Program-made: the position numbers and the translations under genes
In this document: positions 1 to 9,506 of the stretch, piece after piece
Layout of the letters: each line of letters starts with the position of its first letter
How positions within the stretch are numbered: position 1 is the first letter of the stretch
Notes under the pieces: model-generated
What the model was told of the DNA's origin: nothing
Seen by the model: only the letters and a program-made list of their open reading frames with translations
Databases searched by the model: none
From: Holophagales bacterium
GTDB lineage: Bacteria > Acidobacteriota > Thermoanaerobaculia > Multivoradales > Multivoraceae
Direction of reading: 5' to 3'
DNA length: 64,000 nt
Assembly: GCA_009845425.1 (NCBI GenBank)
Contig: VXZQ01000017.1
Location: forward strand, 62,083 to 126,082

Positions 1-205
1 AGACGATCCGGCCGCGACCGGGATCGTAAGGCGAGAGTTCGACCAGCACGCGGTCTCCCGGAAGAATGCGGATGAAGTGCTTGCGCATCTTGCCCGAGAT
101 GTGGGCCAAGGCCTGATGCTTGTTGTCAAGCTCGACCTTGAAGACTGCGTTCGGCAGCGTCTCCACTACCGTGGCCTCGACTTCGATCGCCTCTTCCTTC
201 TTCAC
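1..205 (-). CDS. infA: Translation initiation factor IF-1 (3' end beyond window)
   Basis: Reading the minus strand from a GTG at 205 gives a protein beginning [19 protein letters not shown], followed by [24 protein letters not shown] and [15 protein letters not shown]. This is the S1-like OB fold of IF-1, which binds the ribosomal A site during initiation. The C-terminal few residues lie outside the window. I chose the GTG because GAGGAG lies 9 nt upstream; an upstream in-frame TTG has no properly spaced ribosome binding site. It follows adk with a 42-nt gap. The map gene often found between adk and infA is absent. Confidence 0.95.
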   Translation of the reverse strand, partial: MKKEEAIEVEATVVETLPNAVFKVELDNKHQALAHISGKMRKHFIRILPGDRVLVELSPYDPGRGRIV

Positions 206-247
206 ACCAGCGTTCTCCTCGTTCGCCAACTCCTCATTCTACTTCCG

Positions 248-820
248 TCAGGCCCTCGCCGTCCCCGCCAGAGCCGCCTCGATCGCAACCGTGACCTGCT
301 CGATCGGGACGTTGCCGTTGACCCGGCGCAGCAGCCCCAGACCCTCGTAGTGAGCGATCAGAGGCTCGGTCTGCGCCGCGTAGACCTGCAGCCGCTCCCG
401 CACGACGTCCTCCCGGTCGTCCGCGCCGCGCCCGCGAAGGACGATACGTTGGACGAGCTCCTCGTCCGGTACATCGATCGTGACGACGTGGTCGATCTGG
501 CTCCCGTTGAGGATCTCCTCAAGCGTTCCGGCCTGCGGAGCGGTCCGCGGATAGCCGTCGAGCAGGAAGCCCGCGTCCGCATCGGGCTGGCCCAGCCTGT
601 CCCGAACCACTTCGGCCATGAGGTCGTCGTCGACCAGCGCGCCCGAGGCCATTACGCCCTCGACCCGCCGGCCCAGCTCGCTGCCGGCGGCGACCGCCGC
701 ACGCAGCATGTCGCCGGTCGATATGGCCGGAATGCCGAGCGTCGCCGCAAGGCGCGCGGCCTGCGTGCCCTTGCCGCAGCCCGGCGCTCCGAGCAGCACG
801 ATGCGCAGCGAATCAGCCAC
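248..820 (-). CDS. adk: Adenylate kinase (short-LID type)
   Basis: 190 aa, GTG start. It interconverts ATP + AMP and 2 ADP in the cytosol. The P-loop GAPGCGKGTQ (about residues 11-20), the AMP-site STGDMLR and DGYPRT are all present. The LID is the short kind, lacking the roughly 27-residue insertion and zinc cysteines of long bacterial forms, which explains 190 aa instead of about 215. The start overlaps the end of secY by 8 nt, so translation is probably coupled. A secY-adk-infA order is standard for the end of the spc cluster. Confidence 0.96.
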   Translation of the reverse strand: MADSLRIVLLGAPGCGKGTQAARLAATLGIPAISTGDMLRAAVAAGSELGRRVEGVMASGALVDDDLMAEVVRDRLGQPDADAGFLLDGYPRTAPQAGTLEEILNGSQIDHVVTIDVPDEELVQRIVLRGRGADDREDVVRERLQVYAAQTEPLIAHYEGLGLLRRVNGNVPIEQVTVAIEAALAGTARA

Positions 821-2198
821 GGCGCCCCCGGATCCGGCCCCGCTTCATGAAGCCCTCGTAGTTCCGCATCACCAACTGGCTCTCGATCTGCTGGAGCGTG
901 TCCATCGCGACGCTGACCACGATCAGAAGCGACGTGCCGCCGAAGTAGAAGTTGATCCCCATGCCTTCGGTGAGCCATAGCGGCGCGTAGTTGTCCAGGG
1001 TCGAACCGACAAAGGGAATGCCACCGACCTTGAAACCCGCGATCATGAACTCGGGCAGCACGGAGACGCCCGCCAGATAGAGGGAGCCGACCAGGGTCAG
1101 GCGGGTAAGCACGCGGTCGATGTACTCGGAGGTCCGCCGGCCGGAGCGGATACCGGGGATGAACCCGCCGTACTTGCGCATGTTCTCGGCCAGGTCGTTC
1201 GGGTTGAAGATGATCGAAACGTAGAAGTACGAGAAGAAGATGATTGCCGCCACGTAGAGCAGGTAGTAGACCGGCTGGCCCCACTGCATGGCAGTGGAGA
1301 TGCGCTGAATCGGCTCGTACTGGATCATCCCGGCGACCGTCGCCGGCACGGTGACCACGGAACTCGCGAAGATGACCGGAATCACCCCGCCCGTGTTCAC
1401 GCGCAGAGGCAGGTAGGTGCTCTGTCCGCCGTACTGCCTGCGGCCGACGATCCGCTTGGCGTACTGCACGGGGATCCGCCGCTGCGCCCGCTCCATGTAG
1501 ACGATGAAGGCCACCACGACGAGCATGAAGACCGACAGCAACAGGATCTTCAGTAGGGACATGGCGCCGCTCTGGAGCTGGCCGAAGAGGCCGAGCACGG
1601 CGCCCGGCAGACCGACCACGATGCCGGCGAAGATGATGAGCGAAATGCCGTTCCCGATCCCCCGTTCGCTGATCTGCTCGCCCAGCCACATCACGAAGGC
1701 GCAGCCGGTCGTGAGCGAGAGCACGGTGACGAACTTGAACCCGAGGCCCGGGTTGAGGACGAGGTTCGCGCCTCCGGGCGAGGTCAGGTTCTCCAGGAAG
1801 AACGCGATCGTCGTCCCCTGGATGATCGAGATGACCACGGTCCCGTAGCGGGTGTACTGGGTGATCTTGCGCCGGCCCATCTCGCCTTCCTTGGAGAGCT
1901 TCTCGAGATAGGGCACGACGACGGTCAGGAGTTGCAGGATGATGGACGCCGAGATGTAGGGCATGATGCCGAGGGCGAAGAGCGCCACGCGGCCCAGACT
2001 GCCGCCGGTGAAGGTGTTGACGAACCCCAGCACCGTGCCCTGCATCTGCTCCATGAACTCGCTCAAGGCCAGAGGGTCGATGCCCGGAGTCGGAATGATG
2101 CAGCCGATCCGGTAGACCGCCAGCAGGCCCAGCATGAACAACACCCGGTTCCGGAGATCCGGAATCGCGAAGATGTTGCGGAAACTCTCGACGCCCAC
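813..2198 (-). CDS. secY: Preprotein translocase subunit SecY
   Basis: 461 aa, GTG start. This is the channel subunit of the SecYEG translocon in the inner membrane. Ten membrane segments can be traced, beginning NRVLFMLGLLAVYRIGCIIP. The plug region follows (FTGGSLGRVALFALGIMPYISASI), then the cytosolic loop with YMERAQRRIPVQYAKR and the C-terminal loop GMKRGRIRGRRG-type basic tail. Length is normal for the family. It lies 11 nt after rplO. Its partner secE lies about 25 kb upstream in the same transcriptional direction. Confidence 0.97.
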   Translation of the reverse strand: MGVESFRNIFAIPDLRNRVLFMLGLLAVYRIGCIIPTPGIDPLALSEFMEQMQGTVLGFVNTFTGGSLGRVALFALGIMPYISASIILQLLTVVVPYLEKLSKEGEMGRRKITQYTRYGTVVISIIQGTTIAFFLENLTSPGGANLVLNPGLGFKFVTVLSLTTGCAFVMWLGEQISERGIGNGISLIIFAGIVVGLPGAVLGLFGQLQSGAMSLLKILLLSVFMLVVVAFIVYMERAQRRIPVQYAKRIVGRRQYGGQSTYLPLRVNTGGVIPVIFASSVVTVPATVAGMIQYEPIQRISTAMQWGQPVYYLLYVAAIIFFSYFYVSIIFNPNDLAENMRKYGGFIPGIRSGRRTSEYIDRVLTRLTLVGSLYLAGVSVLPEFMIAGFKVGGIPFVGSTLDNYAPLWLTEGMGINFYFGGTSLLIVVSVAMDTLQQIESQLVMRNYEGFMKRGRIRGRRG

Positions 2199-2209
2199 GA
2201 GCTACTCCG

Positions 2210-2644
2210 TCAGCCGATCACTTCACAGACGCCGCCCGCGGCTTCGATCTTGGCGCGCGCGGAGGTACTGAACCGGTGGGCCCGCACCGTCACCCCGGAC
2301 GGCGCATCTCCGTCGCCGAGGACCTTGAGCTTCATGCCGCGGCGTACACGTCCGCGGGAGACGAGAAGTTCGACATCGATCGTCTCGCCGAGACCATCGA
2401 GATCGCCGACGTTGATCACCGTGTACTCGGTGCGGAAGATGTTCGTGAACCCGCGCTTCGGCACACGGCGGATCAGAGGCATCTGACCGCCTTCGAAGCC
2501 CGCGCGCCTCGAGAAGCCCGCCCGCGAACGCTGACCCTTGTGGCCGCGCCCGGCGGTCTTGCCCGTTCCCGAACCCGGACCACGGCCGATCCGCTTCCGC
2601 GGGCGACGGCTGGCTTTCGCCGGTTTTAGATCGTGCAGCTTCAT
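2210..2644 (-). CDS. rplO: 50S ribosomal protein L15
   Basis: 144 aa. Starts MKLHDLKPAKASRRPRKRIG with the diagnostic basic GRGPGSGTGKTAGRGHKGQRSRAG stretch that threads into 23S rRNA, then GGQMPLIRRVPKRGF. Late-assembling large-subunit protein. The start codon is 1 nt after the rpmD stop, so the two are likely translationally coupled. Position between rpmD and secY is canonical. Confidence 0.96.
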   Translation of the reverse strand: MKLHDLKPAKASRRPRKRIGRGPGSGTGKTAGRGHKGQRSRAGFSRRAGFEGGQMPLIRRVPKRGFTNIFRTEYTVINVGDLDGLGETIDVELLVSRGRVRRGMKLKVLGDGDAPSGVTVRAHRFSTSARAKIEAAGGVCEVIG

Positions 2645-2645
2645 T

Positions 2646-2831
2646 TCAGTCCTCCAGGACCTGGACGAGATGCGGGATCTTCCGCACCATGCCGCGCACT
2701 GCCTGGGTGTCCTCGCGCTCGACGACGTGACGGATTCGCCTCAGACCCAGGCTGCGCAGCACCTCACGTTGCGGCCTCGGCCTCCCGATCGCGCTCCGCA
2801 CCTGCTGAATCCGTATCGTCTTGCCTGCCAC
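2646..2831 (-). CDS. rpmD: 50S ribosomal protein L30
   Basis: 61 aa from a GTG at 2831: [17 protein letters not shown], then [22 protein letters not shown], matching bacterial L30 along its length (family about 59-62 aa). The start is set by GGAGGT exactly 7 nt upstream and by alignment of KTIRI to the usual N-terminus. A longer frame from 2864 would add 11 residues with no family match. The first 68 nt lie inside the 3' end of rpsE in another frame, an unusually long overlap. Confidence 0.92.
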   Translation of the reverse strand: MAGKTIRIQQVRSAIGRPRPQREVLRSLGLRRIRHVVEREDTQAVRGMVRKIPHLVQVLED

Positions 2832-3375
2832 TTTCGGCACCTCCACTTGTTGAACTGCCTCCATTCGTCGAACCGCCAGTCAGTCCGTCGAGCGACTCCA
2901 GGCCTCGCAGCGCTCGAACCTGCTTCTCGTTGCGCAGCGACATGAGCCCGGCGAAAGTCGCCTTGACCACGTTCTGCGGGTTCGTCGTCCCCAGCGATTT
3001 GGTCAGGATGTCCTGAATGCCGGCGCCCTCGACCACGGCTCGTACCGCTCCGCCGGCGATCACGCCGGTCCCCTCCGAGGCCGGCTTCAACATGACGCGG
3101 CCGGCGCCGAACACGCCCACCGTCTCGTGCGGAATCGTGGTTCCGGCAAGCGGCACCTGCACCAGGTTGCGCTTGGCGATCTGGATGCCCTTCCGGATGG
3201 CCGCCGGGACCTCCTTCGCCTTGCCCGAGCCGTAGCCCACGCGGCCGGCACCGTCGCCGATGACGACCAGGGCCGTGAACGAGAAGTTCTTGCCGCCCTT
3301 GACGACCTTCGTCACGCGGTTGATGTCGACAACCTGCTCGAAGAACTCGCTGTCGAGATCGATGTCCCTAGCCAC
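2764..3375 (-). CDS. rpsE: 30S ribosomal protein S5 with extended C-terminal tail
   Basis: 203 aa, GTG start. Double-stranded RNA-binding-like N-domain ([19 protein letters not shown]) and S5 C-domain ([36 protein letters not shown]). S5 acts in decoding accuracy and mRNA unwinding at the ribosome entry. Residues from about 167 to the end form a low-complexity tail rich in Gly, Ser, Thr, Asp and Glu, beyond the usual 165-170 aa. The coding sequence of that tail overlaps rpmD by 68 nt, so the extension may result from loss of an earlier stop. Confidence 0.95.
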   Translation of the reverse strand: MARDIDLDSEFFEQVVDINRVTKVVKGGKNFSFTALVVIGDGAGRVGYGSGKAKEVPAAIRKGIQIAKRNLVQVPLAGTTIPHETVGVFGAGRVMLKPASEGTGVIAGGAVRAVVEGAGIQDILTKSLGTTNPQNVVKATFAGLMSLRNEKQVRALRGLESLDGLTGGSTNGGSSTSGGAESGRQDDTDSAGAERDREAEAAT

Positions 3376-3411
3376 TGTTCACTCCTTTGCTCCCTTGCCG
3401 CCCGCGGTCCA

Positions 3412-3798
3412 TCAGAACTCGAGGCCTCCCTCGCGCGCGCTGTCGGCAAGCGCCTGGATCCTGCCGTGATACAGGAATCCGCCCCGGTCGAAGATGACCG
3501 CGCGGAAGCCCTTTTCCCGGGCGCGCTCGGCAAGGACCTGACCCACCGCCTGCGCCGCCTTGCGATTTCCCGTCGAACCTTCTAGCGACCCCTGGAGAGC
3601 CGACTCGAGCGAACTCGCGAAGGCCAGCGTGTTGCCCGACCGATCGTCGATCAACTGGGCGTAGATGTGACGCCGGCTCTTGTGCACGGCCAGACGGGGC
3701 CTTTCCTGCGAGCCGCGGAGCTTCTTGCGGACGCGGTATCGCGCCCGCTGCCTCCGGCGGCCGCGGTCAAGCGTTCTCTTTCTGCGCAAGTCACTCAT
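3412..3798 (-). CDS. rplR: 50S ribosomal protein L18
   Basis: 128 aa from ATG 3798: [20 protein letters not shown], then [20 protein letters not shown] and the C-terminal [24 protein letters not shown]18 binds 5S rRNA with L5 in the central protuberance. An upstream extension of the open frame overlaps rplF and has no L18 similarity, so this ATG is chosen. It sits 10 nt after rplF, the canonical spc order. Confidence 0.96.
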   Translation of the reverse strand: MSDLRRKRTLDRGRRRQRARYRVRKKLRGSQERPRLAVHKSRRHIYAQLIDDRSGNTLAFASSLESALQGSLEGSTGNRKAAQAVGQVLAERAREKGFRAVIFDRGGFLYHGRIQALADSAREGGLEF

Positions 3799-3808
3799 GC
3801 CTTGTTTC

Positions 3809-4354
3809 CTATGCGGTCGCCGCCGCCTTGCCGACCTTGAGCCGGATCTCCTCGTCGCGGTAGCGGATGCCCTTGCCCTTGTACGCGTCGGGCTTGCGCA
3901 GGCTGCGCAGGTCGGCAGCAACCTGTCCCACCTGCTGCTTGTCGTTACCGGAAACGGTGATGCGGTTAGCTCGTTCGTCGATCGCCACTTCAACGCCCTC
4001 CGGAACCGGGTAGACCACGGGGTGGGAGTACCCGAGCGCCAAGTGCACCTCGCGACCCTTGACCTGTCCCCGATAACCAACGCCGACGATCTCGAGTTCC
4101 TTCCGGAAGCCCTCCGTGACGCCGACCACCGCGTTCGCCAGCAACGCACGCGCCAGACCATGCCGGGCCCGCTCCTCACCGGTCGAGCCGGAACGGTGCA
4201 GGGTCACCACGCCGTCCTCCACCCGCACTTCGATACCCGGCTGGAGCGGCTGCTGCAGCTTGCCCCGGGGTCCTTCGATTGTCACCGTACCGCCGTTGAC
4301 CGCGACCGTCGTCTTCGCCGGCAACGAGATCGGCGCTTTTCCTACCCGCGACAT
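3809..4354 (-). CDS. rplF: 50S ribosomal protein L6
   Basis: 181 aa. Starts [19 protein letters not shown], then [14 protein letters not shown]. The second half carries [26 protein letters not shown] and ends [25 protein letters not shown], the conserved rRNA-binding C-terminus near the sarcin-ricin loop. Normal length. Three nucleotides separate it from the rpsH stop. Confidence 0.97.
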   Translation of the reverse strand: MSRVGKAPISLPAKTTVAVNGGTVTIEGPRGKLQQPLQPGIEVRVEDGVVTLHRSGSTGEERARHGLARALLANAVVGVTEGFRKELEIVGVGYRGQVKGREVHLALGYSHPVVYPVPEGVEVAIDERANRITVSGNDKQQVGQVAADLRSLRKPDAYKGKGIRYRDEEIRLKVGKAAATA

Positions 4355-4357
4355 CTT

Positions 4358-4756
4358 CTAGTACACCTCACACAGGACTTCGCCGCCGACCCGCTGCCGT
4401 CGCGCCTGGGCGTCGGTCAGAAGGCCCTGCGATGTCGAGAGGATCGCGACTCCCAGGCCGTTCAGCACCGGCTTCAGATCGTCGGCCGCTCGGTAGATGC
4501 GACGTCCCGGTTTGCTGATCTTGCGCAGCCTCGTGATCGCCGGCACGCCTTCCTTGTCGTAGGCAAGGAAGATCCGCAGCGTCCGGCCGGGCGGCGAGTC
4601 GAACACCTCGTAGTCACTGATGTAGCCCTGGTCGCGCAGCACCCGGCACAGCGCGATCTTCAGCTTCGAAGCAGGCGCCTCGGTGCGATCGTGCTTGACG
4701 ATCAGGGCGTTGCGGATCGTCGTCAGAAGGTCCGCGATGGGGTCGGTTACGGTCAT
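4358..4756 (-). CDS. rpsH: 30S ribosomal protein S8
   Basis: 132 aa. MTVTDPIADLLTTIRNA and the C-terminal GLGVAILSTSQGLLTDAQAR match S8, a primary 16S rRNA binder and, in E. coli, the translational repressor of the spc operon. It directly follows rplE with 49 nt between them. In the usual order rpsN (S14) lies here, and 49 nt cannot hold it. Confidence 0.97.
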   Translation of the reverse strand: MTVTDPIADLLTTIRNALIVKHDRTEAPASKLKIALCRVLRDQGYISDYEVFDSPPGRTLRIFLAYDKEGVPAITRLRKISKPGRRIYRAADDLKPVLNGLGVAILSTSQGLLTDAQARRQRVGGEVLCEVY

Positions 4757-4805
4757 CGATCCGTCCTTGGATTACCTGGATTGCTCGTTTCCTGCTGGCA
4801 GGCGT

Positions 4806-5348
4806 TCAACTCGCGAACGGCATGCCCAGGCCCCGCAGGAGATGCAGCGCCTGAGCGTCCGACTCCGCCGACGTCACGAGCGTCACGTTGATGCCCTTGG
4901 AGCCGTCGCTCCTGGAGTAGTCGACTTCGGGGAAGATGAGGTGATCGCGAATGCCCAGGGTGTAGCTGCCCCGGCCGTCGAAGCTCCGGTCCGAAATGCC
5001 CCGGAAGTCCCTCACCCGCGGCAGTGCGACGGTGATCAACCGGTCGAGGAAGTACCACATCCGGTTGCGGCGCAGGGTGACGCGGCAACCGATCGGCATT
5101 CCCGCGCGCAGCTTGAAGGCGGCGATCGACTTCCGGGCACGGGTGATCACGGGCTGCTGACCGGCGATCAGCGCCAGCTCGGGCACGGCGTTCTCCAGTA
5201 CCTTGATGTTCTGGATCGCTTCGCCGATTCCCATATTGAGAACGATCTTCTCCAGCCGGGGCACCGCCATCGGGTTGGCGATGCCGAACTCCTGCTGGAG
5301 GCTCTTCGTGACCTCCTCCTGATACAGGGTCTTGAGTCGGGGAACCAT
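4806..5348 (-). CDS. rplE: 50S ribosomal protein L5
   Basis: 180 aa. [28 protein letters not shown] core ([16 protein letters not shown]), [21 protein letters not shown] and [22 protein letters not shown]5 binds 5S rRNA and contacts the P-site tRNA. Start and the rplX stop overlap by 1 nt (TGATG), indicating termination-reinitiation coupling. Confidence 0.97.
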   Translation of the reverse strand: MVPRLKTLYQEEVTKSLQQEFGIANPMAVPRLEKIVLNMGIGEAIQNIKVLENAVPELALIAGQQPVITRARKSIAAFKLRAGMPIGCRVTLRRNRMWYFLDRLITVALPRVRDFRGISDRSFDGRGSYTLGIRDHLIFPEVDYSRSDGSKGINVTLVTSAESDAQALHLLRGLGMPFAS

Positions 5349-5689
5349 CAGCTCAACACCGCTCCGCTGACCTTCGCGTACCGGGTCAGCTTGCCATCCT
5401 CGAGACGGCGCCGGCCCACTCGCGTCGGCTTGTCCGTGTCAGGGCAGATCACCTTGAGATTCGAGATGTGGATCGGCGCCTCCCGTTCCAGGATGCCGCC
5501 CTGGACCTGGCGCTGCGGATTCGGCCGCTCGTGCTTCTTGACCATGTTCACGCGCTCGACGATGGCTCGTTCGGAACCCGGAAGCACCCGTAGCACCCGG
5601 CTGCGCGTTCCGCGGTTGCGGCCCGCGATGACGAGGACCTCGTCGCCCTTCTTGATCTTCAGTCTCTTCCTGTTCTTGACCTGACCCAT
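5348..5689 (-). CDS. rplX: 50S ribosomal protein L24
   Basis: 113 aa. Starts [20 protein letters not shown] with the KOW motif [32 protein letters not shown], then [20 protein letters not shown]. An assembly initiator that binds the 5' part of 23S rRNA. One nucleotide overlap with rplE and 1 nt gap to rplN. Confidence 0.96.
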   Translation of the reverse strand: MGQVKNRKRLKIKKGDEVLVIAGRNRGTRSRVLRVLPGSERAIVERVNMVKKHERPNPQRQVQGGILEREAPIHISNLKVICPDTDKPTRVGRRRLEDGKLTRYAKVSGAVLS

Positions 5690-5690
5690 G

Positions 5691-6059
5691 TCAAATCACC
5701 TCCGGCGCCAGCGAGACGATCCGCATGAAGCGCCGCTCCCGCAACTCACGAGCGACCGGCCCGAAGACACGGGTGCCGATCGGCTCGCGCGCCTCGTTGA
5801 TCAGGACCGCGGCATTGTTGTCGAACCGGATGTAGCTGCCGTCGCGACGGCGCCGTTCCTTGCGGGTGCGCACGATGACCGCGCGGACGACCTGGCCCTT
5901 CTTGACCGTGCCTTCCGGCGTCGCCTCCTTGACGGAAGCCGTGATCACGTCACCCAGCGCGCCGTACTGGCCCGAGGAACCGCCCCGCAGCTGGATGCAA
6001 GAGATGCGCTTCGCCCCCGAATTGTCGGCGACATCGAGCATCGTTCCCATCTGGATCAT
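5691..6059 (-). CDS. rplN: 50S ribosomal protein L14
   Basis: 122 aa from ATG 6059: [60 protein letters not shown] and [11 protein letters not shown], matching L14 (122 aa in E. coli) along its whole length. L14 forms an intersubunit bridge. An upstream in-frame extension would overlap rpsQ and has no similarity, so it is excluded. Confidence 0.96.
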   Translation of the reverse strand: MIQMGTMLDVADNSGAKRISCIQLRGGSSGQYGALGDVITASVKEATPEGTVKKGQVVRAVIVRTRKERRRRDGSYIRFDNNAAVLINEAREPIGTRVFGPVARELRERRFMRIVSLAPEVI

Positions 6060-6067
6060 GGCCCTGC

Positions 6068-6352
6068 CTACCCTTCCGCCCGCTTGACGACTCGCTGCAC
6101 ACGCCAGCGCTTCCGGCGCGAGAGCGGTCGGGTCGAGACGAGGGAAACGACGTCTCCCTCGCGGCAATCGTTCGCTTCATCGTGGGCGACGAACCGGGAC
6201 GACTTCTTCATCAGTCGGTGGTAGAGCCGGTGCATGACCGTCTTCTCGACCGCCACCACGACCGTCTTGTCCATCTTCGCGCTCACGACCTTGCCGACCC
6301 GGACCTGCCGGCGGCCCCGCGTTGTTGCTTGCTCAGCGTTCATTTCATTCAC
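6068..6352 (-). CDS. rpsQ: 30S ribosomal protein S17
   Basis: 94 aa. Core [39 protein letters not shown] and [20 protein letters not shown] is the OB fold of S17, an early 16S 5'-domain binder. ATGs at 6352 and 6343 are both possible; the first overlaps the rpmC stop by 4 nt (ATGA), the arrangement used by several neighbours, so it is preferred. Confidence 0.95.
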   Translation of the reverse strand: MNEMNAEQATTRGRRQVRVGKVVSAKMDKTVVVAVEKTVMHRLYHRLMKKSSRFVAHDEANDCREGDVVSLVSTRPLSRRKRWRVQRVVKRAEG

Positions 6353-6537
6353 TTCGCCTTCTCGCGCAGAACGGTCAGAACCCGCGCCAGTTCGACCCGG
6401 GCATTCCTGATCCTGCTTGGCTTCTCAAGCTGTCCAATCGACTTCTGCAGCCGCAGAGCGAACAACTGATCGGCCAGTTCCTCCTCCTTCTGGCGCAGTT
6501 CCTCTTGCGTCAAATCCCTGAGTTCGCTCGCCTTCAT
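6349..6537 (-). CDS. rpmC: 50S ribosomal protein L29
   Basis: 62 aa: MKASELRDLTQEELRQKEEE, LADQLFALRLQKSIGQLEKP, then a basic helix to LREKAK. This is the helical hairpin of L29, which sits by the exit tunnel and helps dock SRP and trigger factor. The ATG at 6537 is chosen from the family length; the open frame continues upstream into rplP. Confidence 0.95.
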   Translation of the reverse strand: MKASELRDLTQEELRQKEEELADQLFALRLQKSIGQLEKPSRIRNARVELARVLTVLREKAK

Positions 6538-6550
6538 CGCCTCGCCACCT

Positions 6551-6970
6551 TCAGATCTGCACGCCGTGGCGGGCCACGAACTTCGTCTTGATTCCAAGCT
6601 TGTGGGAAGCGAGCCGCATCGCCGACCTCGCGAGTTCCGGCGAAACCCCTTCGAGCTCGTAGAGGATGCGGGCGGGACGTACCACAGCAACCCACTCCTC
6701 AGGGTTGCCCTTGCCCTTGCCCATCCTCGTCTCCAGTGGCTTCTTGGTGATCGGCTTGTCCGGGAAGACCCGGATCCAGACCTTGCCCGACCGCTTGATG
6801 TGACGGGTGATCGCGATTCGGGCGGCCTCGATCTGGCGCGCGGTGACCCAGCCGGCCTCCTGCGCCTGCAGCCCGTACTCGCCGAAGGACACCACGTTGC
6901 CGCCCTTGGCCAGGCCGCGGCGGCGGCCGCGGTGGTGCTTGCGGAACTTGACCTTCTTCGGCATCAACAT
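6551..6970 (-). CDS. rplP: 50S ribosomal protein L16
   Basis: 139 aa. [19 protein letters not shown] aligns with the MLQPKRTKFRK start of L16, so the first ATG is used. Then [40 protein letters not shown] segment with [20 protein letters not shown]16 positions the A-site tRNA. It contains the arginine ([14 protein letters not shown] region) that is hydroxylated in some bacteria. Confidence 0.96.
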   Translation of the reverse strand: MLMPKKVKFRKHHRGRRRGLAKGGNVVSFGEYGLQAQEAGWVTARQIEAARIAITRHIKRSGKVWIRVFPDKPITKKPLETRMGKGKGNPEEWVAVVRPARILYELEGVSPELARSAMRLASHKLGIKTKFVARHGVQI

Positions 6971-7004
6971 CGCTCGTTACTCCTTCGGATTCCGGTACTC
7001 GACC

Positions 7005-7655
7005 CTAGGCTGCCGTCCGCCGGCCGCGCTCCCGCGAGAGATCACCCCGGTAGACCCAGACCTTGACTCCGATCACACCGTAGGTCGTGTACGACTCGGC
7101 GAATCCGTAGTCGATGTCGGCCTTCAGGGTGTGCAGCGGCAGACGCCCCTCCTGGTACCACTCGGTGCGGGCGATCTCGTTGCCGCCCAGGCGGCCCGAC
7201 ACCATGATCTTGACGCCCTTGGCGCCGAAACGGAATGCTGACTCCATCGCCTTCTTCATCGCCCGCCGGAAAGCCACTCGACGCAGGAGCTGCCCGGCGA
7301 TCGCCTCGGCAACGAGTTGGGCGTCGAGCTCCGGGCGCTGAATCTCCTGGATGTTGATGTGGACTTCCTGGCCCATCTGCCGGCTCAGATCGTCGCGCAG
7401 CTTGTCCACCTCCGCGCCCTTGCGGCCGATGATGATCCCCGGACGCGAGGTGTAGATCGTCACCCGCAGCTTGTCCGCGGCGCGCTCGATGTCGATCTGG
7501 CTGACGCCGGCATGCATGAGCCGCTTCTTCAGCCCGGTCCGCAGCTCGATATCCGACTTCAGGGTGCCGGCGTAGTCGCGTTCGGCGTACCAACGCGAAT
7601 GCCAGCCCTGGTTGTAGACCAGACGAAAACCGTAGGGATGTGTCTTCTGACCCAT
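7005..7655 (-). CDS. rpsC: 30S ribosomal protein S3
   Basis: 216 aa. [22 protein letters not shown] domain with the GxxG-type loop [16 protein letters not shown], and C-domain [46 protein letters not shown]3 lines the mRNA entry tunnel and has helicase activity with S4 and S5. Slightly shorter C-terminal tail than in E. coli (233 aa). Confidence 0.97.
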   Translation of the reverse strand: MGQKTHPYGFRLVYNQGWHSRWYAERDYAGTLKSDIELRTGLKKRLMHAGVSQIDIERAADKLRVTIYTSRPGIIIGRKGAEVDKLRDDLSRQMGQEVHINIQEIQRPELDAQLVAEAIAGQLLRRVAFRRAMKKAMESAFRFGAKGVKIMVSGRLGGNEIARTEWYQEGRLPLHTLKADIDYGFAESYTTYGVIGVKVWVYRGDLSRERGRRTAA

Positions 7656-7663
7656 GAACGCTC

Positions 7664-8026
7664 CTAGTCCTGACTCGGCTCCGGCTGGCCGCCGCGGGAA
7701 TCGATCTTGATCGTGACGTGACTCTGCCGTTTGAGGATGCGGAAGGCACGGCCCATCGGTTGCGGGCGCAGCCGCTTCAGGGTCGGCCCGCCGTCGACGA
7801 AGATCTCCTTGATGTAGAGACCGCCGACATCGACTCCCGGCTCCCGGTTCTCCGCGTTGGCCACCGCCGACCGCAGCAACTTGTAGACCGGCCGCGCCGC
7901 CGACTTGGTGCTCAACTGCAGCAGGGTCGAGGCCTCCTCCACGTCACGGCCGCGGATCAGGTCCGCGACCAGACGCACCTTCTGCGGCGACGCCTGCAGG
8001 TACTTGAGTCGGGCTATTGCTTCCAT
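7664..8026 (-). CDS. rplV: 50S ribosomal protein L22
   Basis: 120 aa from ATG 8026: [44 protein letters not shown], and the tunnel beta-hairpin region [21 protein letters not shown]22 spans the large subunit and lines the exit tunnel near the macrolide site. The open frame continues far upstream through rpsS and rplB without similarity. Nine nucleotides precede rpsC. Confidence 0.96.
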   Translation of the reverse strand: MEAIARLKYLQASPQKVRLVADLIRGRDVEEASTLLQLSTKSAARPVYKLLRSAVANAENREPGVDVGGLYIKEIFVDGGPTLKRLRPQPMGRAFRILKRQSHVTIKIDSRGGQPEPSQD

Positions 8027-8058
8027 TTTCTTCTTTCTGCCTGCCGGGACCTCGGCAA

Positions 8059-8346
8059 CTAGCGGGGACGCGCCCTGCGCTCCCGCTTGCCGCCCGCATG
8101 TCCCCGGAAGGTCCGCGTCTGGGCGAACTCTCCGAGCTTGTGGCCGACCATGTTCTCGCTGACGAAGACCGGAATGAACTTCATGCCGTTGTGGACGGCA
8201 ACGGTGTGCCCCACCATGTCGGGGATGATCGTCGACCGGCGTGACCAGGTCTTGATGACCCGGCGATCGCTTGTCGCGTTCATCGCCGCCACCTTGTCGT
8301 AAAGGTGATTGTCGATGAAGAAACCCTTCTTGAGTGAACGTCCCAT
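8059..8346 (-). CDS. rpsS: 30S ribosomal protein S19
   Basis: 95 aa. [43 protein letters not shown] core, then [20 protein letters not shown] and a basic C-terminus. S19 partners S13 in the head of the small subunit. Normal length and canonical location between rplB and rplV. Confidence 0.97.
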   Translation of the reverse strand: MGRSLKKGFFIDNHLYDKVAAMNATSDRRVIKTWSRRSTIIPDMVGHTVAVHNGMKFIPVFVSENMVGHKLGEFAQTRTFRGHAGGKRERRARPR

Positions 8347-8376
8347 GCTGTCCTCTGTTCCGTTGCTGCCGCCGAC

Positions 8377-9207
8377 CTACTTGCGGCGTCCCCGCCGCCG
8401 GACGATCATTCCGGTCGTGCGCTTGTTGCTCCGCGTCTTGTAGCCCTTCGTCGGCTTGCCCCAGGGCGTCGTCGGATGCCGGCCGCCCGACGCCTTGCCC
8501 TCGCCCCCGCCCATCGGATGATCGACCGGGTTCATGGAGACGCCGCGGTTGTGCGGCCGCCGACCCCGCCAGCGATTCCGGCCCGCCTTGCCGAGCGAGA
8601 TGTTCGAGTGCTCCGAGTTGCCTACCTGTCCGATCGTGGCCGAACAGTCGATGTGGACCCGCCGCACCTCTCCCGAGGGAAGCCGGACCTGAGCGTAGGC
8701 ACCCTCCTTCGCCATCAACTGGGCGCCGGCGCCCGCGCTCCGCACCATCTGGCCGCCGGCGCCGATCTTCAGTTCGATGTTGTGGATGACCGTACCGAGA
8801 GGGATGAACCGGATCGGAAGGCAGTTGCCGACATCGATCTCCGACCCCTTTCCCGACTGCACGGTGGCGCCCACCTTGAGCCCCTGGGGATGCAGGATGT
8901 AGCGCTTCTCGCCGTCGGCGTAGTGCAGGAGGGCGATCAAGGCACTGCGGTTCGGGTCGTACTCGATGCTGGCCACCTTCGCCGGCACGCCGACCTTGTC
9001 GCGCCGGAAGTCGATCCGCCGGTAGCGGCGCTTGTGGCCGCCGCCGCGGAACCAGATCGTCTGCCAGCCCTTGTTGTTCCGGCCGCTGATCCGCTTCTTG
9101 CCCTCGACCAGGGGCTTGTGCGGCTTGTCGGTCGTGACCTCTTCCCGCCGCGCGTACTCCTGGAAGCGGCTGGCCGGATTCGTCGGTTTCAGTTTCTTGA
9201 TCGCCAT
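8377..9207 (-). CDS. rplB: 50S ribosomal protein L2
   Basis: 276 aa from ATG 9207: [20 protein letters not shown]. Contains [40 protein letters not shown], and the highly conserved C-terminal [20 protein letters not shown] with the histidine implicated in peptidyl transfer, ending in the basic [17 protein letters not shown]. One of the most conserved ribosomal proteins; needed for subunit association. Confidence 0.97.
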   Translation of the reverse strand: MAIKKLKPTNPASRFQEYARREEVTTDKPHKPLVEGKKRISGRNNKGWQTIWFRGGGHKRRYRRIDFRRDKVGVPAKVASIEYDPNRSALIALLHYADGEKRYILHPQGLKVGATVQSGKGSEIDVGNCLPIRFIPLGTVIHNIELKIGAGGQMVRSAGAGAQLMAKEGAYAQVRLPSGEVRRVHIDCSATIGQVGNSEHSNISLGKAGRNRWRGRRPHNRGVSMNPVDHPMGGGEGKASGGRHPTTPWGKPTKGYKTRSNKRTTGMIVRRRGRRK

Positions 9208-9218
9208 CGCGGCTCTCG

Positions 9219-9506
9219 CTACACGTTGTCGAAGAGATCGATCTGGCCCTCGGCCAGCCGTACGTATGCCTTCTTCCAATCGGGGGTGCGGCCGACGAAC
9301 CGGCCGCGACGGCGGACCTTGCCGTGCACGTTCGCGATCCGGACCTCAGCCACCTTGACACCCGCGAACTGGGTTTCGACCGCCCTCCGCACCTCGATCT
9401 TGTTCGCCCGGGAGTCGACCACGAAGGCGATGATGTTGCTCCCATCCCGGAGCTCGGTCGACTTCTCGGTGATCAAAGGGCGCCGCAGCACGTCCTGCAC
9501 TCTCAT
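9219..9506 (-). CDS. rplW: 50S ribosomal protein L23
   Basis: 95 aa. [20 protein letters not shown] is the classical L23 opening; then [39 protein letters not shown]. It sits at the exit-tunnel mouth and recruits trigger factor and SRP. ATG overlaps the rplD stop by 4 nt. Confidence 0.96.
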   Translation of the reverse strand: MRVQDVLRRPLITEKSTELRDGSNIIAFVVDSRANKIEVRRAVETQFAGVKVAEVRIANVHGKVRRRGRFVGRTPDWKKAYVRLAEGQIDLFDNV

